Below are positions 25,540 through 35,842 of a stretch of DNA of 64,000 nt, piece by piece; position 1 is the stretch's first letter; each line of letters starts with the position of its first letter. Under the pieces are notes generated by a model. The model ran no database searches. It worked only from the letters and a program-made list of their open reading frames with translations, and was not told where the DNA came from. Position numbers and translations under genes: made by a program. This DNA comes from Cololabis saira (Eukaryota; Chordata; Actinopteri; Beloniformes; Belonidae). Location: assembly GCF_033807715.1 (NCBI RefSeq), contig NC_084599.1, positions 9,092,625 through 9,156,624 on the forward strand, given 5' to 3'.

Positions 25540-25782
25540 TACGTGTGCTGACGAGGACCAGAGGGAGGGAGCACATTACACCTGTTTTAAAATCGCTGCA
25601 TTGGCTCCCCGTGCGCTTCAGGAGTTTATCCTGTTTTATTATCTCATTGTTTTATTTCAATGTTATATTCAAATGTTTGGGGGGGGGCATTAATATGTTT
25701 TATGTTTGTGTATTGTTTTTATGCAATGCATTATATGCATGAAAGGTGCTCTATAAATCAAGTTTGATTTGATTTGATATAC
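25540..25782 (+). pseudogene. L2-like LINE remnant with internal deletion
   Basis: TRTRGREHITPVLKSLHWLP followed by V-R-F-R (about 25548-25620) matches the 'R-x-x-E-H-I-T-P-V-L-x-x-L-H-W-L-P-V' block of L2-type reverse transcriptase proteins. The next codons leave the protein and run directly into an AT-rich 3' UTR with the L2-type end ATGAAAGGTGCTCTATAAAT and a (GATTT)n-like tail. Everything between this block and the 3' UTR is missing. Confidence 0.8.
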
Positions 25783-26018
25783 TGCAGTCTAGTCTGGTGG
25801 TCATGAAAAGTACGGACAGTAAGCTGGTCATATGACTGGCTTCCATTGTATTTGTATGATGGGATATTGTGTGTCAGGTTAACTGGTCAGTTGCATACCA
25901 GGAATATACCACCTCGCACCATCTGAGCATTTTGAGTGTACAGCAGATTGCACAGTTGTTTGCTTCCTGCGTACTGTATACTACATTTTGCCAAAAACAG
26001 TACACACTAGTAGTTTAA

Positions 26019-27291
26019 AGCAGCACAACGTAACTTTCAGCTTTTCTGAGTTTGGCGGCATCTTTTGGACAAAAGCGGTAGTGTTTTACCAGAAAGAACA
26101 CTACGTTTCCCATGAGCACCAGCGCGTACTGCCGGAAAACTCCTGTCCCGTCGCTGCATTTGTTTTGATGAGAGAAGACGGGACGCTTTTCTGTTTCACC
26201 AAGTGAACAGACGGAACGCAAAAAAAAAGATGTTAAACTGCTGAAAAGGAACTGGAATTTACCGGGATACCTTAAACAAGGAAGCCAGGGAGCGGTATAT
26301 GGAGAAAATAATGATTATTAACGGTCTGGATCCATATGAAATCCCTACTGAAGAGCCATGTGTTTCAATAAATTAGTATAATAGTACAACATACAGTACA
26401 TGTTTGGTATCCCTCTTACTTCTCTTTTCTTTTTTTTTGACTGCTATATTATGGTGAAGAGGCTCCGAGGCGTGAGCAATATTTTTGTTTTCCTCGTGAG
26501 ATTATTTTTTTCCTCTGCAGCTACAAATAAGAGTTAATATTTTTTCCTCAACGAACTAGTTTTATCTGAAGATTGGGGTTAATTGCACCGCAGAGAGCTG
26601 GCCAGCAACTGCGTTTAGCTGGAGAAGTGGGGAATAAAACCCGTGTTTTGATCCGACCCGGTCTGTGTGAGTGTTTGTGGTTTAAGGCTGTTTATGGTTC
26701 TGCGTTAAATCGACGCAGAGCCTAAGGCGTAGAGTACGCGGTGACACGCACCCTACGCCGTAGGTGTGCGTCGATTTAACGCAGAACCATAATTCAGGCT
26801 TTACTGTGTGGAAGGTTTGGTCGTTACAGCCGCAATCCAAGTGAGCCGACGACTCTTTCACTCTTTTACTCTGTTATATCAGATACTTGGCCTGCGTGGT
26901 TCTGCCTCCGAGCAGGAAACCGTTGAATAGTTAAACCATTAGCGATCTTTTCCCCACGTGTGTTGTGTGGAGCTGCTGCAGCCACAACACAGCAACGGGT
27001 TACCAGCTTCTGCGGAGCTGCGCTCCAAGCCCCGCCCATTTTCGTCTCGACTGCGAATCGGGAAGGAGGGGGAAGTGACGTATGCCGTAAAGCAGTCAAA
27101 GTCGTAAAGATGTGTAGTTTTTTAGTGTGGAAGGGTTCCTACCCTGCTCCTCAAAGTTACATAGTGCTAGTGAAGGCGATACAGACCCCTCAGACCATGA
27201 CAGAGGTTCATTAAACCTGTTGGAAGTTGATGTACCATCACAATGACTCTGGAAATATGATATTAAGGTGGAAAAGTTACGTAGTGTCGCT
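26019..27291. mobile_element. Non-autonomous piggyBac-like element, 1.27 kb
   Basis: The left terminus AGCAGCACAACGTAACTTTC and the reverse-complemented right terminus AGCGACACTACGTAACTTTT form an imperfect inverted repeat, and TTAA lies on each side (26015-26018, 27292-27295). No transposase frame is present. It contains a nested palindromic MITE at 26685-26800. The right end stops 81 bases before exon C, so the element forms part of the distal 3' end of that intron. Confidence 0.85.
26685..26800. mobile_element. Palindromic MITE nested in the piggyBac-like element
   Basis: The arms TTATGGTTCTGCGTTAAATC (from 26692) and its complement (to about 26793), with an inner GC-rich CGTAG/CTACG palindrome, make a 116-base foldback. 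TTA occurs on both sides (26682-26684 and 26801-26803), which would fit a PIF/Harbinger-type 3-bp duplication. A right-end fragment of the same family occurs at 34291-34327. Confidence 0.8.
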
Positions 27292-27376
27292 TTAAGACAT
27301 TTTTGCATTGGGCCCCCCCCATCCCCGCCATAACTCACCATTTACTAATCTTTTTTCTTTTTTTGCTCTTTTCCAG

Positions 27377-27949
27377 AATACCGGGACTTTGGAGCGCTCC
27401 AGCGGCAACACTCCGGTCACTGGTTATAAGCGCATGGTCATTCCAAACACGCCTCCTCTGACGGCCACCAAGAAGTCCACCCCCAAACCTCAGGCCCCAG
27501 GGGGGGGCTCAGCGATGCCGCCTTACTCCGCCAGCCCGGTGACCAAGCCTCAAAGCCACATGGCTCCCCAGCCTGTGCCGGCCTCCTACGCTACAGCGTC
27601 CACCCCGAGCCAGCCCACCTTCAACGTCCAGGTGAGGTCGGCCCAACCGGGCCCCCAACACCAAGCCCCGGGGGGGCAGCATTTTGGCCAAGTGCCGGTC
27701 CGCAGCCCCGCACAGGTGCAGTACATGCCCGCCCAGCCCAAAGGTCCCGACTTTGCTTACGGACCACCACAGCCCGGCTTCTCCCCGATGGCCCCTCAGG
27801 AGCAGCATCATCCAGGAGGAGTGAGCTCCAGGAGACCCGACCTGGTCCCGGCCCAGGGATACCAGCCCTCCGGGCCCAAGAAGACCTACATCACTGATGT
27901 TCCCCCTGCCATGGTGACCTACACCGCTGGACCAGCTGCTCCAATAAAG
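27377..27949 (+). CDS. lpp: LPP internal coding exon C (large proline-rich linker exon)
   Basis: This 573-base, phase 0/0 exon encodes 191 residues. The acceptor is TTTTGCTCTTTTCCAG and the donor AAG|GTAGGA. Three blocks identify LPP: residues 13-35 (PVTGYKRMVIPN, then TPPLTATKKST), residues 65-91 (PQPVPASYATAS, then QPTFNVQVRSAQP), and residues 166-174 (GPKKTYITD). Between them the sequence is low-complexity, rich in Pro, Gln, Gly and Ala, and would be disordered. This linker separates the N-terminal VASP- and alpha-actinin-binding region from the C-terminal LIM domains. The exon is markedly GC-rich and C-rich compared with the AT-rich introns. Its last codon (Lys) joins the Gly-Gly of exon D, matching the mammalian Lys-Gly-Gly junction. 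The antisense strand is open for 155 codons across it, a shadow of the proline-rich composition. Two transposons lie unusually close on both sides. Confidence 0.97.
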
Positions 27950-27983
27950 GTAGGAAGGGTTTTCATCATCACACACTACCTAC

Positions 27984-28836
27984 TAGGGGTGTAACGATAC
28001 ACTAATCTCACGGTACGATGCACGATATTGAGGTCACGATAACGATACGATATTATAGCAGTATTTTTTTAACAACCTTGAATCAGGAACATATGACTAG
28101 AAAAAATTGTCTTTTATTTGAAAGACACAAAATACAAAACAATGCTGTGTGTTTGCCCTATCTTTACAGTTTGTAATGCTTTATAAATGTTTAAGTTTCA
28201 AAGAACAAGCCTGGCCAACCATTTTCCACAAACTGAACTAAAAGTAAATGTCAGGTTTGCATTATGCATCTTCAGTTTTTGCCACAAACTGAATAGTTTC
28301 TCTCATGTATGACTTGACTTTTTTCTTTTCCAGAAATTTAACAACTAAAATTAAATACATAAAGAAAAGTAAATAAATAAACTATGAAAAGTCCCAAACT
28401 CAAAATGCAACATGACTGTTATTTATCTTCTGCCAGAGCTAAGAGCTTCACCTGCTCCAGCCTGAGGCCGTAAGGTGAACCCCGTTATCGTTTCATCCCT
28501 CACACCTTTGGGGACGACACAATCTTTACACCATAAAAAGGATTGATTCACGCTCACCTTTATAAGTAAAAGTTCGGAGCTGAAAGAAAACCCAAAGAGT
28601 CCCATGATCGGGACCGTAAAACGGTACTAGTTTCTTCTGAGCGTAGTAAGATTTTCGTCCGCGGGTCGAGGCGTGGTCAGCACGTGATCCCGCTGCAATA
28701 GGATGCGCGTTACTAGTAAACACAATATATTAATATTAATAACCCAATATCGCGCTACAGTTTGTCACCTCACGACACGTATCATGGCGTTTTTGTATCG
28801 CGAAATTTCGTGGCACGATATATTGTTACCCTCCTA
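27984..28836. mobile_element. Non-autonomous hAT element, 853 bp, exact 8-bp duplication
   Basis: The termini TAGGGGTGTAAC and (reverse complement) TAGGAGGGTAAC match at 10 of 12 positions. The 8-bp target duplication CTACCTAC is exact at 27976-27983 and 28837-28844. ACGATA/ATCGTG motifs are repeated near both ends. There is no transposase frame. The intact duplication points to a fairly recent insertion, only 27 bases inside the intron (to the duplication). Confidence 0.92.
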
Positions 28837-30821
28837 CTACCTACTGACACTGCTGCTTTTATTTTACTCATTTGATTATTTGATTATTTATAGACATTTC
28901 GGCTAAATTGAGGCTCGTTGAGAAAAACTGCTATCAAAGCATCCACTCTTTCCATTCACGTGGTCTGAATTGGTGTCAGTTCTCTAAGTAGCCCCGTTAT
29001 CCACCATCTATCACGTCCTACTCCACCTGGGATATATAATCCTCCCAGCGTGTTTCTTGGGTGTTAGTGTGTGTACAGGATTATAAGTGTAAATCATCGA
29101 CACCATGTCCTCCAAGGTAAAAACGGAACGGGACCATCCAGTTTGTCGTCAGTAAGGGAGTATGGTATGGCACTACAGAGAAAAACAAACATTTGATGTC
29201 ATACAAAGCATTAAAATAAACCGGCTTCAATACAAGACCTTTTTATAGAACTGAACATTAACAATAAGAATTACAAAATACTGTCATCCCTTAGAACAGA
29301 GTTATGTATGCCATAGAGACCGCTATTCTAATCTCAGTGTTTCCAGCCTTCGACAATATCTGGAAAGTGGAGGGCCCTTGAGTTTTCTTTAATTCAAGGA
29401 TTTTATGCTGGTGCAAAGTACAAACTGGGCCTCTCAGCCTCGGGGAATATCTCATCAAGGACTGTACTTTACTAAATACAAATTAGCTTCAACATTGCAG
29501 CAAGTGCCGTATCTAAAAAGTAAGTCTAATTATATTTGTTCAAAACAAAAGTCTACATTTTGCTTGAAAAGCTAGCTTTGGTCCCAGTATGATGCATTGT
29601 TTTTTTTATTTAAAAAAAAAAAGGTGGCGTTTAATAGGTTTGTGAGGATTTCTTTGATTTCAGATAAAAGCAAAGCACTAATTTTAACGACATAGCTTTT
29701 GCTCTACATAAGTATATATTTGTCTTCCTCTTCCAAGGATAAACTGAGACAGGGAAGCTGCGGTTCCCCACGCTCTCTTCTTTATTTTAGAAAACTTAAT
29801 GCCTTACATACAAATTCAACCAAAGAATGTGCTGTAAATGACGTAGTTTACTTGAAACGCTCATGAATTATGTGCATTTATACCCTAGATGTTTCTTTAT
29901 TTGTGTACACTATAGCAGATCTTTAACGTCAAAATAACCCAGAAATATTACAAAAGCCAGATTAGAGTGAAAGCAAATCTGTCAACTTTGCCGTTTTGTT
30001 CCCCAATGTGCTTGACCCAGAGTCATGACATTTCACATCCTTTTGTGAATGTTGTCAAATCTACTTAAAAAGAGTGGTTTTAGCCTCTATTAATCTGTAG
30101 GGAAAAAAATACAACAACGTAGTCAATTAAAAAAGAACTATTTACATATTTGTTACGACGATCGAAAACTTTGTTGAGTAATTTTGAGTGTATGTTGATT
30201 TTGTGTAATACCCAGGACTTTGTCAGTTGAAGCCCATTGCTTTGATTGATGACTTTATTAAAGAGATCTCGTCACATAATTGAGTCTTTTCATAGAAGGT
30301 CAGTTTCATTAGAAGTCCAACATGAACTAGTTGCAGTGAAATTTCATGAATTAGGCTTGCTCTGATCAGCTCATCTCCACTGGCCCCGGCTTCAACCCGT
30401 ATCAGCGTCTCCCTCACAAAAGCCCAGTCCTCCCACAGAGCACCCAGTCTCAAGTAAAAGGAAGGTGTGTAAAAAAATAGCATCTTATATAGACACACTT
30501 CAAGGATATGAATTTGCCAAATCGATCAGTGTTTGATCTCCTTTGTGGTCCAGAAAAAAAATCCAGGTCGCTGACAGTAATCGTGTCAATTTCTAAGAGT
30601 GTCTCCGTTCCCAAAATGGGGGGAAGCTAAGCAGGATGATAACATGTGTTGCTGTTTGAGCTTGAGTGACGTTTGACAGGGGGGATTATTTCGAACTGCT
30701 CAATCCCTGCAGCCAACAAAATCCCCCTGTGAGGTCAATGATGGCTTCATCCGTCAGACATGTTGGAGTAACTTGACATTTTTCCGTCTTCCACACTTCA
30801 CCTCTTTGACCTGCGACAGAA

Positions 30822-30859
30822 CATTTGCATACGGTGCCCGCAGGTTCCGTATGCAAATG
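30822..30859. promoter_or_regulatory. Inverted pair of POU/octamer motifs
   Basis: CATTTGCATACGG and its exact complement CCGTATGCAAATG flank a 12-base spacer. Each arm has the octamer ATTTGCAT/ATGCAAAT bound by POU factors. It is a site by sequence only; function is inferred. Confidence 0.4.
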
Positions 30860-31555
30860 CTGGGAAATAACGAAATACATTAGAAACTTTTGGATTATAA
30901 GAACCAATTATATCTCGTTGAAGGTATTTGAACACTTGTGAATCCAGCAGGATTATAAATCTCCTAAAATCAACATATTAATCAATGTATTACTTCATGC
31001 ATAGCAATGATCTAGTTATTGACCTTAATCTAAATGAGACTGTATTTCAGTCGAGGTGTTTACATGAGGTGCTTTAAGAATATTCATGTCATATTCCAGG
31101 TGTATGAGTTAAAGATGATAGTTTGATTGTTGAGATTTCCCCTATGCCCATGTGCCTGGCACTCTATTTTAACTGGTTCTGAACCAAAATTTGATTGTCT
31201 GCTGTCTTTAATTTAACTGCCCTCGTTCACGTGAGCCCTTCTCAGCACCTGTTCTTAGCATTTCCTCCAGAATTTCATGCAATATCACCAAACTGGAGTT
31301 TGTCAGCAGAATGCATACCGTTGTGAGTTACTTCTTCATACTTTAGCAAAGCTTTGGGGACAGCTTCTTACTTTTAGTACCATTTATTATAGTTTTGCAC
31401 TTGTTGCTGTCCTTAAGTGTTTGGCAACTGCTATCCGTGGAGGTACTAGGTGCTACAAAATACTATGGAAACTCAGTTTCATAGTGTGGAAGGTGCTTTA
31501 TGCACAGTTTTTCCAGGCCGAGGCGGTCCAGTTTGGTTGGCCAAAGATCTGGACC

Positions 31556-32150
31556 AGCTTTTATCTCTGGTGTTTGCACATCGTCTGTTGTCTGTTAGCT
31601 TCATCAGGCTGTGATTTTTGGAGGAGTTTGTATCTACATGTGAAGCCGCAGGGATGAGTTTCAGCCTTCATAGTTCTCAGTCAGAAGAGAGTGGAAACCC
31701 TTTCCCCGTCGACTGTGGGGTAGTTTAAGTATCTCTGGGTGTTATTCATGAGTGAAGGAAGGAAGGCTGAGGAGATTGATGGATGGATTTGTGCAGCATC
31801 TGCATTAATGTGAACTCTGCACTGGTCTCTCTTGTGGGGAGGAGAGAGCTGAGCCAAAAGGCAAAGCTTCCTGATTTCCAGGTTGATGGACATTCCCATC
31901 CTCGACCGTGGTCATGAACTGTGGGTAGTGACTGAAAGAGTAGGATTGTGGGTTCAAATATCTGAAGTGAGTTGGGGTGATACCTGAATCGGAGAGAGGG
32001 TGAGAAGCTCAGCCATTCAGGAGGGACTTGAGATAGAATCCTGCTCCTTCACATTGGGAGGAGCCAGCTGAGGTGGTTTGGTACTAACCAAGAAACCACC
32101 TTGCTGCTTCCTTCCGGAGGTGTTTCAGTCATGGGAGGCAGACCTTTGAC
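31556..32150 (+). pseudogene. Non-LTR retrotransposon reverse transcriptase relic
   Basis: Pieces in changing frames match the C-terminal half of a fish LINE polymerase: LLASSGCDFWRSLYLHVKPQ (ending at 31654), then V-F-L-G-V-I-H-E around 31725, a G-H-E-L-W-V-V-T-E-R segment (GGTCATGAACTGTGGGTAGT at about 31909), and a QLRWFG-like segment near 32065. The order equals that of intact elements. Stops and frameshifts abound, so it is dead. I do not assign the clade; RTE- or Rex-type elements share this layout. Confidence 0.75.
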
Positions 32151-32402
32151 ATGCCATGCCATCTCTCTTGTACAGTGAAGCTAAAAATACTGATGATGCT
32201 AGCATTGTCTTTTAACAATTTGCACTTGTTTGCTGTTTTATACAGTGCTGTTGCAAGTGCTGCATATGCCTTTGCCGATGTTGATGGTGTTGTTGATGTT
32301 GTTAATGTGTCGTCTGTGTCTGTCTGTACTGCAGCTTTGTGGCCTCTACTCCGAGACCAATTTCTCCCGTGGGAGATTAATAAAGTAAACCTTGAACCTT
32401 GA
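32151..32402 (+). repeat. LINE/SINE 3' end with AATAAA-type tail
   Basis: It ends with ATTTCTCCCGTGGGAGATTA followed by ATAAAGTAAACCTTGAACC, the hairpin-plus-'ATAAAGT' tail found at the 3' ends of several fish LINEs and their SINE partners, and a short (CCTTGAA)n repeat. It follows the reverse transcriptase relic directly and may be its 3' UTR or a separate insertion. Confidence 0.6.
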
Positions 32403-32752
32403 ATGCCAGAGAGATGATCGCTCTAGTCTAGAGTTCTGAACAGAGCCCGCTGTCCTCAGTCAGTGTTTCACATCTGATAGAAGTCAAGAAGGATCGAAGA
32501 TACGATGCTAATAATGAAAATATAATACAATCAAACACAATCCAGATCCAAACCGATGCCTTGATAGAGTGTAGCTTAGTCTTTGTGCCGTTGCTGTTTA
32601 TCTAGTATGTTTACCATTGTCATTTCCGGTTAACTCTGATTTGCTAGTCAATGGCTAGTGCTCCACCAATCAGATTGGTCATAGAGGCCGATGGCTAGTG
32701 GCCAATTCTACATCTTGAATCGGCAAACATGAACGCTGATGGATGACTGCAG

Positions 32753-32884
32753 GGGACACACAAACCAGACTCGAGTCACCGGCCTCTGCCGACCTCTGCC
32801 GACCTCTGCCGACCTCTCCCAACCTCTCCCGCCTGCCCGAAGGCGTCCAACAGCCGATTATCGGGTTGGTGTGTCCCGGCCTTA
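32753..32884. repeat. Probable MITE with internal 10-bp tandem repeat
   Basis: GGGGACACACAAACCA on the left pairs imperfectly with TTGGTGTGTCCC on the right. Between them are five tandem copies of a GACCTCTGCC-like decamer (32781-32830), the last two changed to CTCCC. Confidence 0.5.
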
Positions 32885-33825
32885 AGGAATCCATTTAAGT
32901 TTCCCTTATGATTTCGACTGCTTTTTGGCTACGATTTTGCAAAAAATGTTTCACAGAAAAACATGACACTTGATGGATAATGCCCCTCAGGGATTCCTGG
33001 CCACTAAGATGTGACCATAGCCATGCCACTAATATACATTTAGCTAAAAATGTGATCTATTGTGGTTTGACCTGAGCAGCACACTTAACATTATCTTCGT
33101 AGACCACCACTGATAGGAAGGAAACAGAAGGAAGGTTGAGAGTTATCTTTCTCTCAGCTCTGTATGTCTGTGTCTGTTGGGCCAATTTAGACTCCTTTCT
33201 GTTACAGTAAATTTCTATCTAGATTTATTTTGTAAGAACAGTTCTTACAATAATGCTGAAAGCATTCCACATTGCCTTCATTATCTGAACGACAGACTTT
33301 GATAGACAAATGCACGCGCACGCATTTTTACCGTCTGACCTCTTGTGCACTAATTAAAAGAATATGAATTCAGGAAATTTGATGTTAAAGGTACTTTAAA
33401 CTTAAAGTATGTGACAGATGAATTCATTACAGTGCTTCTCCTTTTATAATGAAGTGTTTTGATTTAAAAAAAACAAACTGTCCTTTTAACACTTTCCATC
33501 CAGCTAATCAATTATGTAGCTCAGCTATCCACAGCCTTTGCAAAAAACTGTTTAACAAGGGGTGAAAGAACATGATACAGACTCTGAGCTTGTCACCTGG
33601 CCTACAAACTCCTCAGCTGGAGGTGTGATGGTTTCAAATGACACGTGTGGTATAAAGAAAGCCCGGTCAAGGAGACCTGAGCTCAGTGCGGGGCCCTCCC
33701 TGGGTTGGTAGAGGGAGCAATGCCCAGGACGGTCACTTAGGTAGTAGGGATGTTAATAATTAATCGATTTTCGATTAATTGCCGTTATGAAATTACCCGA
33801 TTAAAATTAACGATTACAATTAATC

Positions 33826-33838
33826 TTTTTTTTTTTTT

Positions 33839-33871
<33 letters not shown>

Positions 33872-34292
33872 CCCGGTTTTGTCCCCATTTTATCACCCAG
33901 TGCTCCTACCTAACAGTCCTGTGCATTGCCATCCTCTACCAACCCTGGGAGGGCCCTGCACTGAGCTCAGGTCTCCTCCTTAACCTGAGGAGTGAGCAGG
34001 CCGCATCTTTTCACCAGACAGGGTGGGGCTTCTCCGGCCGGACGTAGCGCGTGGAAGGATCACGTTATTCCGGCCGGATCCTCCCCACCCCATCTGGCGC
34101 CCCGGTTGGCCAGAGGGGGCATGTATAGCCCAGGACTGTGTGCATGTTTTTGTGAGGGTAGCTCCCATTAGCTACCCAGGGGAACACGGGGAGAACATGC
34201 AAACTCCACACAGAAAGAGAACTAACAGAACTAACACGCACTTCAGCGCCCACAGCGTCCCCGGCGGGAATCAAACCCAGGACCTTCTTGGC
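33826..34292 (-). mobile_element. SINE copy (S2) with tRNA-like head, nested in the hAT element
   Basis: Minus-strand SINE of about 465 bp, the most complete copy in the window. Its 3' poly-A tail appears as the T-run from 33826. Its 5' part has GTTTGCATGTTCTCCCCGTG and a B-box-like GGTTTGATTCC (34267-34277), as in tRNA-derived fish SINEs. I could not find its target duplication, so its 5' boundary is approximate. Confidence 0.8.
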
Positions 34293-34327
34293 TCTGCGTT
34301 GTTGTAACGCGGAACCATAAATCAGCC
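34291..34327. repeat. Right-end fragment of palindromic MITE
   Basis: GTAACGCGGAACCATAAATC with the preceding CTCTGCGTT matches one arm of the MITE at 26685-26800. It lies immediately next to the SINE head inside the hAT element. Confidence 0.6.
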
Positions 34328-35150
34328 TTCACCCGGTACATACATAGGTTTCTCTAAACATCTGTCCCCGCTACAGTTTTAACTAAAAGAAAATGTGCTC
34401 CAATACAGCAGGTCTCATCATTTTATTTTGAACACTGCCAAAACTCTAACTTAAAACGTAACTAGAACTTAAAATTTGCTTGACACAAATGACACTATTA
34501 TGGCTGCTGCTACTACTAATAGCCTTGAAGTGCACTTTATATTATATTCCTTGTGGTACAAAAATGTCTTTTTGTTACTTTTGTATCAAATAAATATTTG
34601 ATTAAGGAATACATTAAAATGTCCTTTGTATTTTATATAAGCAAAAAAAATTATGTTTGTATCTTAGATGGGGGAAAAACGCCGCTTATCAACTAATCGT
34701 TGATCGATCGATAAGGTTATCAACTATCAATTAATGAAATAATCGATAATTTGCATCCCTATTAGGTAGGAGCACTGGGTGATAAAATGGGGAAAAAATC
34801 GGGATAAAAATATTATTAAAAAAAAAAGAAAGCCCGGTCAACAAAGACCCGACAACGCAACCTGCTGCTCCCAAAGGAGTTTCTGTGAATGTCCCACAAC
34901 TATTTCCCCGGCATTCCAGGACCATCAGATGGTCTTTGTCCATGACCCGACCGGTCTGAGCTGCTGACGGTGGCATTCGGAGGATGTAGTCGGTGTTACA
35001 CAGGTGGCCCAAATGTAGGGGAGGATTGGTGTTACCCTCTGGTACTGCAAATGGAAAAAGAAAAACAACAAGAATTGATTTGATTAAATTAGATCAAATG
35101 TAATTATTATTGAAACTAACCGTAGAACCTCTACACACCTTTGTGATGTG

Positions 35151-35262
<112 letters not shown>

Positions 35263-35273
35263 ATATGTGTATA

Positions 35274-35842
35274 CAGAGCCGCCTGGGAGATTTGCGAGGC
35301 CCTCTCCAATTAGCAAAATACTGGATACCTTCCCCTGCCTCATCATCATCTCTTGCCTCGACGCGGGGCCCCACGGCTGCTTGAGACCCGGTCAGATCGG
35401 TGATTTTTCTAACAAATTTATCAAACGAGCCTTTCAGAGAGGCATTAAACTCTTCCATTTTCTTTAGTTTTTTTCTTTTTTCATTCCCTGATGGAAATTT
35501 CCTGAATTTGTCTCGTTCTCTCGACATTGTGTGACAGTTTGTTCCAACTCCACCCGTCTGGATCAGACTAGCTTGTGTCAATGCGCTTGGTCTGATCAGT
35601 TGTATTGAACAACAGACACGCGCATCATTGCACATATATTTATTGATATGCACAGACTAGTACACATTTAAGTGTGTAATGGAACGTGACTGTTGATATT
35701 TATAAGGGAAAAAAGGAAAAAAAAAAAAAACGATTTTTTTTTTTTTTTTTTTTTTTTTCAAAAACGGCCCATAGCGCGAGGCCCCTTGGGGCGCGAGGCC
35801 CCGTGCGGTCGCACGGTTCGCACACCCCTTGCGGCGGCCCTG
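35274..35842 (-). mobile_element. hAT element with ZMYM5-like coding remnant
   Basis: The termini CAGAGCCGCC and (reverse complement) CAGGGCCGCC and an exact 8-bp duplication TGTGTATA (35266-35273, 35843-35850) show a hAT insertion of 569 bp. On the minus strand it encodes MSRERDKFRKFPSGNEKRKK, then L-K-K-M-E-E-F-N-A-S-L-K-G-S-F-D-K-F (from about 35527 down), which resembles the N-terminus of the zf-MYM/hAT-5-type transposases of fish. The zinc finger and DDE/hATC parts are missing, so the copy is an internal-deletion derivative. The minus-strand frame runs on into the GATA repeat. Confidence 0.85.

Larger units (their letters stand above)
33745..34761. mobile_element. Non-autonomous hAT element inserted in a SINE
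   Basis: It begins TAGGGATGTTAATAATTAAT and ends CATCCCTA. An exact 8-bp duplication TTAGGTAG lies at 33737-33744 and 34762-34769. Removing the element and one duplication restores a continuous SINE sequence (CACTTAGGTAGGAGCACTGGGTG), which the related copy near 48.8 kb shows uninterrupted. It contains a second SINE and a MITE fragment. It has no transposase. Confidence 0.92.
33654..34841 (+). mobile_element. 5'-truncated SINE (S1) split by a hAT element
   Basis: A + strand SINE copy runs from 33671 to 33744 and resumes at 34770 to 34824. It is bounded by a 17-bp direct repeat AAAGAAAGCCCGGTCAA (33654-33670 and 34825-34841), with an A-rich tail at the 3' side. The body (GGGCCCTCCCTGGGTTGG ... 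AGCACTGGGTGATAAAATGG) matches the reverse complement of the copies at 33826-34292 and 48761-49091. The interruption is exactly the hAT element at 33745-34761. Confidence 0.88.

Noticed and set aside
27509..27976. 155-codon antisense frame over exon C
   Set aside because: Shadow of the GC-rich proline exon on the other strand.
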